Assembly (NCBI RefSeq): GCF_963576545.1
Contig: NC_083656.1
Location: 9,041,346-9,105,345 of the forward strand
Length of the DNA stretch: 64,000 nt
Origin: Limanda limanda
Lineage: Eukaryota > Chordata > Actinopteri > Pleuronectiformes > Pleuronectidae
Reading direction: 5' to 3'
How positions within the stretch are numbered: the stretch's first letter is position 1; every line of letters starts with the position of its first letter. Shown piece after piece: positions 44,111 to 57,370 of this stretch. Both the position numbers and the translations under genes were made by a program. A model generated the notes under the pieces. That model was not told the DNA's origin. It did not search any database and saw only the letters and a program-made list of their open reading frames with translations.

Positions 44111-47100
44111 TCCTTCATGTCAGAGTGAAGCAGCTCGGCTGAATGAGACAGACGAGGCTAAGGTGATGTTTTTGTATTTCTTTTTTGAAATGTGTTAATC
44201 ATTTTGTGGAATCAAACATGAAGAGATATCCTCCTCCAAATCATCACACTTCATTTCTTGGAAATCCCCATCTACAGACATGGATGGTGTTTAATTCAAA
44301 TTGGGCCTTTGCTCACCGAATTCAGACTTTGCTTTTTGTCTTGAAGCAGATCTTTGTGTTCCTGCAAAGTAAATGACAGCCTCCGGCATCTCTCAGTGTC
44401 CACTAAGCATAACAAGATGTGATCTGCGATTACAGCACAATGCTGAACTCTGATCTCTGTTGGCTGGAGGACACAAGTTCAACACAGTTACTCACAATTT
44501 AACAGCCCCGATTAGTCAGAGGGCAAAATGCTCCTGCCAGGACGAATACTCATCATGTTTTTTTTTCTTGTATGCGTATACTGTATTCTCTATTAGGTAA
44601 ATCAGCGTGTGTTTATATCGTTGGTAAATTAAGCATAACTAAAGCAACTTGGCCTCTGGGTGCCAGGGACTGGGCAGGGACTCAACCCTGGGTGTCAGAG
44701 GGCTGGGGCAGGAGGGGGGGGGGGGGGGGGTTACTCTCAGGGCTGAGAGAGTGGAGGAATGGACCTGCTTTTAAACCAACACTTCTCCAGTCCATCATCT
44801 AATATTTGGAGTATTTGATTAGGAGGTGTCAGAATGCAACTGAAATGCCTGAATATGCTGAACATACGCTGGTGAACAAGGTTTTTCAAGTTTTTAACTT
44901 CCCTGATTCTGTGTAGAACATTTTAAGCTTAATGTTTTACACACTAAAGGTTAAAGGCCTTAGATTCCCCCTTTATACCCCAACAGGCCAAGGCAAACAT
45001 ATTACATTATTTTAGGTATATTTTAAGTAGGTTTAAGTTATTCCTATTTGATTTCAGTATCTCCTTTACTTATTCTGTTTTAGCTGTGCAATGAAAATTA
45101 CCTTTTATAGAAAACCAGAGTTATTGCTGTCACTAAAAGACCAATGACCTTTCTTATTTTCAGTCTACTTCAAGTACAACATTTAAGCTTTTAAATTTAA
45201 ACCTTGATTTAAAATGTTTCTTGTTTTTGTTATATGTGAAGAAGCAGCCTGGGATGAGAACTGAAAGGAAATGAGTCTCAATGTAAAGATTTGAATTTAT
45301 TAGTGATATTTCACATGGACAAGTCGAGAGGCGAGTTGTTCATTGTATTTAATTACCTGGTTATATTGTGTATAAATGTATTGCTTATCATAAAGAATGA
45401 CAGGCTGTTGAGGTCTGGTTGTACCATCTAAAACTTCATAGTTGTTTGAATTACCATTTAAGGATTACACTCTTTAGTATAATAATATCCCACATTTCTG
45501 ACTAATTGTATTTGGATGAGTGATTTTCAGGATAACTGTGTTTTGTGAAAGATGTTGCACATTTGCTTTAAGTTCACGTGGACTGTTTGACTCTCAAATA
45601 AACAACTTGATCTATCAGGACCCTGGTAAACCCTCATAAAAACAGAAAAAATAATAAACACTCAATTATTGAAATATACTTATGCAGTAGTACGAACGTA
45701 AATGTAAGAAAACCAAAAGAAAAGAAAAGGAAAACTTCTGGTGTTGAGCGCTCTAAGGTCGCAGCACATCCAGCCTGTAGTAGATCAGAGGAGGTTCAGA
45801 TGGAGCTGATCGGCCTTTTCATCTCTTATCTGTCCCTGATGGACGTGGATGTCTGGGGTGGCTGGTTTCTTATCTTCCATGGCCCAGTAATATCCACAGG
45901 GGACCAACACCGTTTGGCACCCTGAAATCCCCTCTCTCCTGCACCGGATGGGAAATCAGCCCACGCGGATCACAGGGCTTGAGACATGGATGCCATATGT
46001 CGTCCTCTTTATTCCCTGTGGAGCTCGGGCCTCTCTGATGCCCGGCATCTAAATGCACACGAGAGAATTGGACAATATGTGACGTGACAAAGGAATTTGG
46101 GCAGTTTATGTTGTTGCTTGTCATCATGAGAAGATCGACGAGACGCTTTAGCATCTTTTCAGCACTGAAGTGGCGACACACTAAAGACACACTATCATAA
46201 AGAAGAAGTTGTTAAGATTTGAATGGAAAAGTATTTAAATGCAGTCATTATTAACACCATCATTCTCGGACTGAACCTCCATATAATATGTTTTTGTTTT
46301 TTTTTAAATCAAAGCCTCACATCCCTACAGCATGTTTTGATTTGTTCTTGCTCTTATTAACTTTTGAAATATTGCTTTTTTTCAGGACCTTCCAGTCACA
46401 TAAACACAACCTACAACAAATCATGACCACAGTGAAACAAATAATAATAATAATACTAAGTCAGAATACAAACAATTTATAGAGGAAATAAAAAAGTGAA
46501 TTAAGTTTAATATGTTGCTTTAGACACTTTTTTAAAGCATAATTTAAAGATTTTAAGGTTTTTCCCAATAAAAACAAACTACCACATATCTATTTAAAGT
46601 AGCATTTAATTCTATTGAAGATTCGATATCAGGCTTCAATTTACAAACACAGATTGTGTGGTTGCATTTTGATTGACAGGCCTGCTATAAAAAAAGGGTG
46701 CACTACTGTGTGTGGCCAGCGGAGGACGTGCTTTCCTCAGACTGGGGGTATAGGGAACATGAAGCCACACAGAGGCCATTGTGCATATAGATCTTTACAG
46801 TATCTAAATAGAGAAAACTAAGAAAGTGGATACCAGAGGGTTTACAAGAAAGAAATATACCACTTGTACATTATGAATGAACATTTTTTGACATATATTC
46901 ATTAGCATGAGGCTGGTTATGTTTTAAATAGAATTATAGGTTTTAAAAGTTGACTTAAATACAATCAGTGAAATATAGGATTCTTTAGTTTGTAGATAAA
47001 TAAATCAGTTTGTGAAATAACCTCCACTGTATAGCATAGATGAGTGAGAGCTGGCCCCACAACTTTTCAACCAACTTTTTCCCACGCAGGTGTAAAGCCC

Positions 47101-48500
47101 AGCGAGATGAACCCACCACAGCACCATGCGTGTGTGACGCAGACGTGGGAGACCTCCATGGAACTTCTTTATGAAGCAGATTGAGGACAATTTCGCTGCT
47201 GAAAGGTGGTCCCTACCTGGACGGACGGGGGCTGTCTGCCAGCTGCATGTCATTTCTATCAAATGTGGCCAGGGTCTGTCAATTAAGAAAACACAGGGCA
47301 ATCTGTGGCCGCTGAAAGAGATCCCCTTGGCCCGCTCCCAGGCTGAGAGACGGCCTTTTGTTCCCAGGCATGTCTCACATACTTTCAGAGCCCAGATAAG
47401 CTCAGGCTTCATGAAGCCCTGCTTTATATTTGCCCACTGTATGTCTCTGTGGGGTCAGGGAATATGGGGAAGCACTGTCGGAGAAAAAGGTCCCCCCCAC
47501 CCCAGCCCCCCCAACCACACACACATTAAGGGTTCAGGAATAGAAGCCACAGGTTAGGTGGTCCTGAGGCCAGACCAGGGGGACTTCTTTCTCTTTTCGC
47601 TGAATAATCCCTCCCTCAATCCTTTTCTGCCAAAACGTAAACTGCAAAACAAGCCAGCAGCTTCGGCCGTTTACTTATATCGGATAAACAGGTTCTCTCT
47701 GCCTGGGTCTGCCAGTGTGTGAGGGGGAAGGGACTTTTTTTTGTATAAAGTTCCAGCCGGACCACCCACAGACACGTAAACAGGTACACCAAAGGTTGGT
47801 TGAAATATAAGTCGAGGGGAAAGGGAGGGTTGAGGCCATCAGGTAAAGAGGGGGGGTCAAAAAGGGACCTCTCGATGACTCAGCGTCATTGTGGTTTATC
47901 ATAAAATATGTCTTTTGAGAGAACGGAGGAAAATACCAAGCATTCTTTGTACAAGATACTCTCTCGTGAATCAGATTTACTTACCTTATCGTAGGATAGA
48001 ACACACAGGTATGTGCATTTTTATAACCAGACTTTATAAACAATGTGTTTGATTAGTTACATTTTTGTTTTGGTAGTTTATTCGCTTTAGTTTGTTTCTT
48101 TTTCACACGGATTTCAATTAACCAGTTTTAGTTTTTCATTTCAGACATTGTGCAGAACTCAGGTATTGCTATCGATAAGGATAACACATTCTTTATGGAC
48201 AAAATTAAGGTTATTCATTATTCATTCATTTAGGAGTTCATTTCTTCCCGACCCTCAGTAATAAAAAGTGCATCACAATAAAGTCCCGCAATTCAAAATG
48301 TTCTAGTGTCTCATTAGAGTATTTTCTCTTTGCCGTTGTTGTATATGATATGATGATATATATAAATGAAACAAGTGTCTTCAAAGTGAGATGTTGTGTT
48401 GAAGCTCAGTGGTGTTTTCACCTGGCAATGAATTGATTATTATTGGTCTTAATAATTTATCTTTAGATTGACATAATCATTAGTTGCAGCACTATAGTGT
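44111..48500. other. Gene-free, mostly AT-rich
   Basis: Contains a (G)17 run at 44714-44730 and an island of complex sequence at about 47060-47560 (from 'ggtgtaaagcccagcgagat' on). No coding gene or RNA gene recognised. Confidence 0.35.
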
Positions 48501-48504
48501 GGAA

Positions 48505-48715
48505 GAACTGGACTGACCTTAATAAAACCCTATCACCCAACATCAGAGACATTATCACAGATGCTCTTGTGGCTACTTGGAAGAAAAGATCTACAACCTG
48601 GTTCTGACAAACTGTTTAAAACCTTCACAGAAGAGTGGAGTAACTATTATATATTCAACAATCACATACTGGTTTAACGGTTGAAGCATCCACATACTTT
48701 TGGCCATACAGTAGA
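48505..48715 (+). repeat. Degenerate interspersed repeat ('ccacatacttttggccata' family)
   Basis: The segment runs from 'ggactgaccttaataaaacc' through 'atgctcttgtggctacttgg' and 'agaagagtggagtaacta' to 'atccacatacttttggccat'. These words, in this order, belong to a repeat common in teleost genomes. It is old and carries no open frame. Confidence 0.5.
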
Positions 48716-49739
48716 GTGTTGCATGTTGGGAAAAGCTCTTTCTCCATCCTTTCTAATGTCTTTCTCTTAAATTTGAATTTGTGATCACTCCATTCGTCAT
48801 TGTCAGCAAATTGCCCATGCAGGAGTGGAGGTATTTAGCGTCCGGCCTGGGTGTGGTTCCATTAGACAGCTTTAGGAGCATGCTGAGTGCTCTTGAAAAT
48901 TAGTTTTTTGCCAACTTCCCGGGATGCACAGTCTCCCAGCAAGCCACCGAGGCTTTGTCAGGACTGTGCTGGTTTAAGCTTGCAGCTTTTCAAGCCTCCC
49001 ATTATGCCTGACTCAGTCGGGCAGAAAGCGAAAGAGCCTTTTCTGCAGTCATGTGGGCACACTGGCATTATACACAGTTCAGTATTAGATATTTGTGAGT
49101 CATATAAACAGAAGGGAGGGCACTGAGGCTTCTTGAAGGGGAAGGGGGGAAAAAAACTTTATAATTGGGGAGTTATATAAGTGTCTAAATCCTCCTCCAA
49201 GGATTTAATTTTCCCTCTTTGTGTGTTTTGAAAAAGCAGGAAAACCTCACAGCGGAGGTGACAAATCCTCCGACACACACAGCTCAGGGTTTTCAGAATG
49301 ACGTGTTTAAGGTGAGAGATATTTAACAACCTCCTACTGTAATCCCTTAGTTATATTTTTTACTTTTTTTTAACCTATAACCAACCAAATACATGTACTA
49401 CTGAACGTGAATGTTTTGCGTGAACTTCCATTTGAAAATCTTACCCAAAATTGAGGGAAAACACAGACTTGACAGATAACACAACAGACACACTTATACT
49501 CTTGCACTGCTCCAAATGTATTTATCATATCTCCCCTCCTGAAATCATCCCCCTTTTTCTGAGTCTCCTCTCAGACATTCAGGTCTATTTAGCCTCATGC
49601 ACCCTTGTGTAGATTTGTTATGGTTCTCTTCTTCCTTCAGTAGCCTTCCCCCAATTATAAACTGTATAGATTTCCCCATGGTGAGTCCCTGTCCTGTCTT
49701 CCCAGTGATAGTGTGGATGTGTGTGTATCTGTGAGTTAG

Positions 49740-49740
<1 letters not shown>
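48716..49740. other. Gene-free spacer
   Basis: Moderately complex sequence at about 48800-49100; no gene recognised. Confidence 0.3.

Positions 49741-49806
<66 letters not shown>
49741..49806. repeat. (GT)n microsatellite, about 66 bp
   Basis: Perfect TG array. The Cys/Val frame through it is spurious. Confidence 0.95.
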
Positions 49807-49807
<1 letters not shown>

Positions 49808-50258
49808 CTCCCTGTTGGCCCAGATGCTGGGGTGTGTACAGTGTGTAAATCTGGGGCTCATCGGGTCACTCAGGCATGACCTGGTCTACGTTGGGCCTTG
49901 TCCTCCGAGCGCCTCCAGCAGTGTTCCCCTCCTCAGCTCTGACCAGCCAGCCTCACAAACAAGGATTTAGGTCATCTTGACACCACCAACCCCCCCCCTG
50001 CATCCGCCGTCAGTTTGTTAACATGGCAGGGAGTCGCCGCCTCCGATGATCTGTGGATGCAGAGTTGATGCTTACAATAGGTGTTTGGACAGAACTGTTT
50101 TTTTGCCTTGTTGCTTTATATTTAATGCTACGACAGGACACTTGAATTTGTATAAGTAGGTATTATGCACATTGTGTTTCTTAATTCAGTTGCTCAACTT
50201 TGTACCTGGAGCAGCATTTCTCACCCATAGTTACAAACGGCTCACTATAACTATCATT

Positions 50259-50685
50259 GACTGTGTATTAAGATGGACGACGCATCTCCACTTCCTCCCA
50301 TTGTCAAGAAATGAAGCCAGAATGTCTCAGTTGCTATCGCGGTCATCTTGTGCATTTAGAACCAGAGTCTGTGGAGAAGGGATCAAGGAATGTAGCCAAG
50401 GCATCAAGGTCCTGTTGATACACGTGCTCGACCAATCACGAGTAAGTCTCAACTGTCAGTTATGATGATTCACCCTGTTTTTATTGAATCAAATAACTGA
50501 CGCTTCTTGTGGCAAGAATTACCTAAAATCAAAAAAATATATTTGAAGTGTACTTTTTGTTTGACCCATGTCCCATCCACTAACATGGAGGGGTTTATGA
50601 CATATACCGCAGCCAGCCATCAGGTGGCGACACTTTGGCTTCACTTGTTGGGAAGCCATCGTGTCTCCCATCTTTATTTACAGTC
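50259..50685. mobile_element. MITE-like repeat, copy B
   Basis: The left end GACTGTGTATTAAGATGGACG and the reverse complement of the right end, GACTGTAAATAAAGATGGGAG, form imperfect inverted repeats of about 20 bp. Internal words ('ctccacttcctcccattgtc', 'ctaacatggagg', 'tttttgtttga') match copy A at 2260-2564. It has no transposase. Confidence 0.6.
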
Positions 50686-53600
50686 TATCTAATCTATACA
50701 AATTATTTTAATAGCATCCCTAAATCCAAAAAGCACCTATAATATGATCCCAAACTATTCATAGAACCCCTGTGCACATCCAACCAATTTTCCAGAAATG
50801 ATCAGGACCTCATGTCTGAAAACAGCTGATAAATTGTGACGTGACATCCCATGCTGTAGCCTACTAACTGATTTCCATGGACACTATATGTTTTACCTTT
50901 TTATTTACGAATCCCACCTCACGTCTTCAAATCCCAGCACACCGCTGCAGTTAGCAGAGAGCAAAGGCCTGTCCCAGTACAACATTTACATGGTGCCGCT
51001 GAAATCAGATTATGTATGGGTTCAATTGACTTAATGGATTTGAAGAGACTAGATCCTATTAATGAATAGGCTGCCCTACGGCGCTGCCCCGACCAATAGC
51101 AAGCTAATCTGGCATGCAAATTAAATCCTGCCTCAATATGCCTGCCTGTTTAATGCGATCCATTACACAGTTTCACTTATTTATATATACTATTATAAAA
51201 GAATGGGCTTATAAACAAACCGCGGGAGGGGTTTGCTCTATAAATGGGGTTGTTCTGGCTCGGGGCCAGCGGAGGGGGCTGTGACGTTCGCTGCCAGTCA
51301 CCGACACTGAGGCTGCCTGTGGTGTGGACTTGATATATTAAAGTGAAAATGATCAGTTCACGTCTAACCATGAATTTATCTTATCTCAAGTTTTTTTCCC
51401 GTCGGTGTATTTTATCATTATGGAGTGTTTTGCTTTACGTTGGAGGCTTTTTAGTGAGGTTATATAATGCATCATGAGAGTATGTTAAGGGGAAGGGATT
51501 TGATCTGTTTCCGATTTGATTATGTTTGAAACGTTTAATCTCCTGTGCCTCTTTTCCACTCCGCATTCCCGCCACTTTAAGCCTCGCTGTGCTGCGGGGC
51601 GATAAGTGATTTGTAGGTTGCAGTATGTGTGTGTACTCGAAGTCATAATCTGGCACATGATCACGCTGAAGGCTGAGCAGGACGTCTGCCGAGGAACTCC
51701 GGCGCTTCCAGCCTCCTCGGTTCTGCCAGGGCTGGTCATGCCTGGTTACCTTAGAGGCTGCTTTGTTAGCATCGTCGGGAATGGGGGTCACGGGGAGGCC
51801 AGATTTCTCCTGACCTCTGCTGAAATATTACAGCCAGGTTTACTTACCGGGGGGAATGAGGCTCCGAAGCTGGGGAGCGGTGTGAGGGAAGAGGAGGAGG
51901 GGGCTGAATCTGATGAGGCTTTTTCCACTGGTGAGGTTAAATCACAGCCACACTATAAGTCCAGCCGATCCCCTGCATCGTTTTGCCTTTAGAACGCTCC
52001 CACGTTGACCGAGTCTCATGTCGCACCAAGGAGCATAGTCTGATTCAATCTGTTTCAGCGGATTCCAGAGCATACTTCAGCACAACCGGCTTCTTTTTGA
52101 GCAAAATTGAACAAGACGTGAATTGAATATTTTCTGACACGGGTTCCCTGACAAATATAAATAAATAAAACCTTCCCGATGCAGGTATGCTTGAGTGTGT
52201 GCACCTCATTTCAAGCACAATTAACTTGAAATGGAGTGCTGCAGGATCAATAGTCCCCATTTGATCCAGAGGGGGTCTGTCACTCCGTGGAAACGGCACA
52301 CGTATGGTAATACGGGCAGCTTAACAACAACTTAGAGGATTTACAGTCGCTGTTTTCGGGCAAACATGAATAACGAAGCCGTGGACCACACTTAAGGAGC
52401 CATCTTCTTTTATCCCGGCTTCAATTAATCTTAAGGAGAGATGCCGTTCACAGCTAATGAACAAGGGGTAAAGCTAATGCAGATGGATACCGAGAGGTGA
52501 GAGCGTCAGAATAAGAATGTCTGTAATATTCAGAATCATGGCAGGGGGGGGGGGGGCGGCTGCATGGTGTTGCTATAGGCAGCCTGGCTGTAGCCGCTTG
52601 CCTCAGAAGAACACAACATAAAAAGATAAATGAACACTGAATGACCCTGACGTAGCCGTGTTCCTTCATCATATAAATAACAAAAAGCAGAGCGAATAAA
52701 GCAGACTGTGCCGGGGCCAATTCCCCAACGGGTGCTTATATGAAATGCAACTTTCAGGCGTTCTCCCCTCTCCGAATGTGGCATTTATTTGCAGGACTCT
52801 GTTTCAATTTAGAGGGAATGGCAGCTGAAGGAGGCACAGGGGACAGTGTCTCATCACCGCCACTTACCACTCTTATAGGCCTGCTGGCGGCGAGGAAAAC
52901 CTCAGCAGGCAGCTCCACTTAAACAGTGAAGACCTCCACCAGTCAATGTAATGTGCGCGCCTCTGATAGCCTCATATTCTCAATCCTGTGTGGGTGCGTG
53001 GGCGTTTCTTCGCCTGGATGTATGTGTTCGGTGCACATTCGAAAAGGTTCACAGGGATTCTTGAGGAATAGCGAATGTTCTTATGTTTAAAGGTTTTTCA
53101 TAGACACCAAAAAATCTGCAAATGATAAATCCTTTTCTTTTTACATCTGAGAGAGATACTCACCTGACATCTTTCTGTTGGGGTTGTATGTGGGAAGAGA
53201 TTTAGCTCCGGAGTTTACCCTCAGTCTGCTTTTCACACATACACAACGCAGCGGGAGGTTTTCTGCACAGACACGTTCACAACAGCAACAAATCCTCTGC
53301 ATTATTCAGGCGAGAGGTGGATCAGCAGCGTGCAGGCAGAGGCAGGAAGTGACCTATTAATAACTCTGCTGATTTTCTTATGATATATAGTTATTTGTTT
53401 TCTTAATATTTGCGTATTGAACGAGGAGGACAAGATAATAAAGTCTGTAAAGGCCTTTTTCTAACACTTGACGGACGCAAACCTGAAATAAAAGACACAA
53501 ACAAAAGGAATATCTATGGATGAAAGAAAAGGTGCCATACAATTAGAAGAAGGAAACAAAGACATGGAAAGAAAACTAGATTTGTCAGCTTTTGGCGATT

Positions 53601-54500
53601 AAAGGCCAACACCAGTATCGATGTGCTGTGAACAAAAACACATGATTTCCGCCGCACAATTTATACAATATATCCTGTCCTCTGCTGCTCAACCCAGACA
53701 CCACCCTCAACCTGAATGTACAGGACATTTTTTTGGACAATCTCCTGCCGCCTTCTTAATATGTGAAAAGCAAATGTCTGGATCCAATTTTCATGGCATT
53801 TCATGAGTTCCTATCTGAAAATGTCTTTATTTTCTTTGTTAAACTGCTCAGCTTTGTCCAACCTCCCAGCAGAAAACACTATGTGCTACCTTCGGACTGA
53901 GCTGTTTCTGCCTGTTTCCGGTCTTTGTGCAAAGCTAAGCTAACCGGTTACTGGTACTCGCATTAATTATCTCGTATTTTCACCCTGGGAGTCACTGAGA
54001 CGCCAGACAACTGAAACAGTGTGACTCCCCGCCCAAGGACGTTCCTTGGACTGCTCTTGAAAAGGCGGCATACGGACGTTCCTCGCCCAAAGGGTTAATG
54101 TTGATGGAAAACAAACATGCCCATAAATAGGTGCTTTTCCCTGGAAGAGAGGCTTTATATGCTACAAGCTCATTTGAAATTCAGCTGAATGTCTCACACG
54201 ATGGTTGAACATACAGGGCTGACGATGGGGGGTAAATTAGAGCTTGGAGATGAATTATCAAACAATTAAAAAAAAAACAAAAAAAAACAGTGAGGCTGAG
54301 CCAAAGGGAAACAGAGCACAGATGATATTGGCAACGGTTCTGAGATGCTCTCGTCTTTGTGGGTTTGTCTTCAGGTTTGTTTTATTCTCTTACTTTTGTG
54401 AATTCTGGCTGCTTTAAAACATTGTTTGTCATAAAAATGTAAAGGTGGATTTCACAAAATTTATTTTCAGGAAATCAAATATGTAGTAACACAAGCTGAC
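50686..54500. other. Gene-free; candidate regulatory islands
   Basis: About 50890-51320 and 51440-52500 are long unique-looking blocks without repeats or splice-supported frames, the usual appearance of conserved non-coding DNA. A (G)n run lies at 52545-52555. Overlapping open frames on both strands here have no family resemblance and are rejected as genes. Confidence 0.3.
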
Positions 54501-57200
54501 GAGTTGGCAGAGAATGTGGTCCGCCCCCCCCCCCCCCAGCTCTCGCTCCACCCTGCTCTCTGTGCTCCAGCCATATTCATTTTGATTTCAATTAAAGATC
54601 CTGAGTGTGACTCTCGGAGAGAAATTGCCTGCCTTTAATTAGGTAGTCTAAGTTCATGGAAGCAATTGTTGTTTCCCCAACACTTTCAATTTGATGAGCC
54701 AAGACTCCCATTTTATAGCTATGAGTGAATATGGTTGCATACCCCTCAGGTTCCTTGTCCTGCTAACTACCTTGCAACCAAACAGAGAATTTTACTCGTT
54801 GTGTGTTTGTCATTAGTCGCCGGGGTTATGCTGCCATGGGAGTGAGTGCATGTGTGTATGTGTGTCTGTGTGTGTCCCCTCCAGTCTGCAGGTGGGCTCT
54901 TCCATCTGTGATGAAGAGGTCAGTAGCTGGCTAGGACCACATGGTGTGGTGCAGGCCGCTGCCCGCTGGTCAATAATCTATTACAGGATGTCCCTCCTCC
55001 TCCTCCATGTGACTAATGCACTGCACAGAGATGGTCTCCCAGAGGTTAATGCTGCTCGGCTGACCCCGGCCCCCCCTGACAAACACTGTCAATGCTTGAT
55101 CCCGAAAAGCTCTTCCTCAGCCAAATATCAGGTCAGTCTGTTGGGAGGGAGGCTCAAGGGGTTAATCAAAAATCCAGTAGTGTGTCACTTTTTTTTCTTC
55201 ATCATCAAGCACAGTTGCTTTCATGATTCAGAGGTGAGACATTAATACGTGCATGAGGTGCAGGCCTGGTCTTAGGAAATTAGTCTTTCTGCTTGAGAGC
55301 GTACTCGTGAGCGAAGCTGAAGACGCTGAGGAGATAAAGAACAACTCAGGTGTGCAGAGAGATCTATTATGGAGGAAGTCTTTTCACTTGTGCGGAAGTA
55401 ATTTCAGTCGTCACACAGTGAGCTCAAAGGACAGGGGTAAATCTGTCATTGTGTTGGCTCTGTATTATCACTATGACCATGACTTTAACGTACTGAACCT
55501 GAAAGAATATTTGAAGTATTTAAGTTATATCATTTGTATGGGTTAAAATAACACTGGGAGCTATAGTAACATGGCAACATTGCTAAAACAAAGAGTGATG
55601 ACATGGGGCAAGACACATTAGCTGCTTTCAGACTGAAATCCAGACAAATGTGTCGGAGAGGCTGTGTCTGAAAACGCAAAGATTCCAAGACGGTTGTTGA
55701 GAACATTTTCTGGACCTTTTCCTGCCAGCCTCCTATAGTCAAATTTCCAGAAAATGTCAGAGTCAGCCTAAGTGTTTATACAGCAGGAAAATGTCTGTTA
55801 AAACCAAAAGAATAGAGATATCTCAAGGGATGAAAAAGGGGTGCTGATGAATTTGTCAACAGATACAATGAGATTCGAGAGCTTATAAAGGCCAAACATA
55901 GGACATAGGAGTCGGGTGGTTCTCCTACTGAAAGATCATGAAGTGTTTGACACCCTCTCTGAGTCGTATGAACTCACAACGACTCCAAGACTCCCGATCA
56001 CAAGACAGCAACACATGTAATGTGAACTGCACCTGGTGTTTGCTTCATCTCAAGGCCGGTACACTGGAGCCACCAAGTAGAAAATCCCATCCCTGTCCTG
56101 ACTGCACTGTAACTGTCAGGTGTTTTTCCTCCGCTTGTATCTGTGTTTGGAGCTGCGAGGTTGAAGGTGCCTCTGTGGTACTGCGATAATCAGATCTCTT
56201 TATGGGACCCTGATTGGTAGAACATCATGTTATTCTGACAACCCTCACTTCCAATCAATTTATGCCTCAGATTCCGACTCGTATTCACTCAAGCATCGCC
56301 CGTGGCCTTGTTCCTCCGTTCCCTGTTTTTTTTTTTCACAGCCTCTCTCTTTCTGTTTCAGATCAACAAGCAGCAGTCGGCTCGATCAAATGTTTGTCAT
56401 CGCAGCTCCGTTCACGTCCCGAAACTCCACCTGAATCGGACTATTGTGAAACATGCGAGCAAAATAAATGTCGCTGTTTGTTTTTCCATCTAATTTGCAT
56501 CCGGTGGTATTTACACTAGTTATGCGCCTCATAAATGAGCTGGATCATAGACTCCGAACGCGCCACAGCTATACACTGTATTCACTGTGAAAATAATCCA
56601 CAACATTAGGGCCACTTCTCTTTGTTTTCACTGCTCTGTTTTAATAAATCACCTGCCGCCTCGGCGAGAAGCTGTCATTTGAAATTCTAGCAGCGGGACC
56701 CGTCTGAGGCGCGATGACGACCACGGGCACAGGCCTCACGTCTGCGTGTGGAGCAGAAGGAAATTAGCCGCACCTGAATGACAAGGCAAAGGCTCCCACC
56801 CCCAGAGGGACCGTGATCTACACACAAACTCCCTTTTAATAGACTTACACCTCATTTGGCCTCTAAAGCTTGTTGAAGGGTCCCAGAGGACGGGGAGGGG
56901 GGAGGCGGGCCCCTCAGAGGTCAGCCCCGCTGCTCGCTGTAAACCAGCTGCAGTGAAAGGCAGAGCTTGATTAGATGGCCATTCACACCCAGAAGGGGAC
57001 TGCCACGGAGGGACAATGCCACATTTTCCCTTGCAAAACAACAGGGACATTTTGTCTGGCCTGTCGAGAGCAATGTCTGTTAGGTTGTGGAAAAACTCAG
57101 CGGGGACAGAGCGTCACAGCGTGTGGCCGACGACTTACAATGAGCAGTTGCCGCGGTTAAAACAAGGATCATGTGCTGAAGTGGCTCCTGAAGAGGCCGT
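54501..57200. other. Gene-free; candidate regulatory islands
   Basis: A C-run lies at about 54523-54537. Complex islands are at about 54540-54780, 54890-55140 and 56560-57180 (for example 'ggcacaggcctcacgtctgc' and 'ggaaattagccgcacctgaa'). No gene recognised. Confidence 0.3.
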
Positions 57201-57317
57201 TTGACTTAATCCCCTGTTTAGTTGGATAATATTTAATCTCATTTTAAATATTGATGGATGTTAAGGGGTTATTGTTAACCCTGATTGTACAGTCAACTGC
57301 TTTTATGGGCTGTGGGT

Positions 57318-57370
57318 ATTTAAGATAAGATAAGATAAGACTTTATTAACACAGAGGGAAATTATTGTTC
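57318..57370 (-). repeat. Retroelement 3' tail with AGATA repeats (reverse orientation)
   Basis: 'agataagataagataagact' is followed by 'ttattaacacagagggaaatt'. This is the complement of a tail of the same kind as the one at 3840-4100. Confidence 0.5.

Noticed and set aside
47005..47557. Overlapping 135-aa and 128-aa frames on opposite strands at 47 kb
   Set aside because: No similarity, no splice-supported continuation; chance frames in a GC-richer island.
49746..49970. Cys-Val repeat protein at 49.7 kb
   Set aside because: Translation of the (GT)n microsatellite.
51435..51992. Frames of 118 and 128 aa near 51.4-52.0 kb
   Set aside because: Both strands are open over the same stretch, neither resembles a protein family; more likely conserved non-coding DNA.
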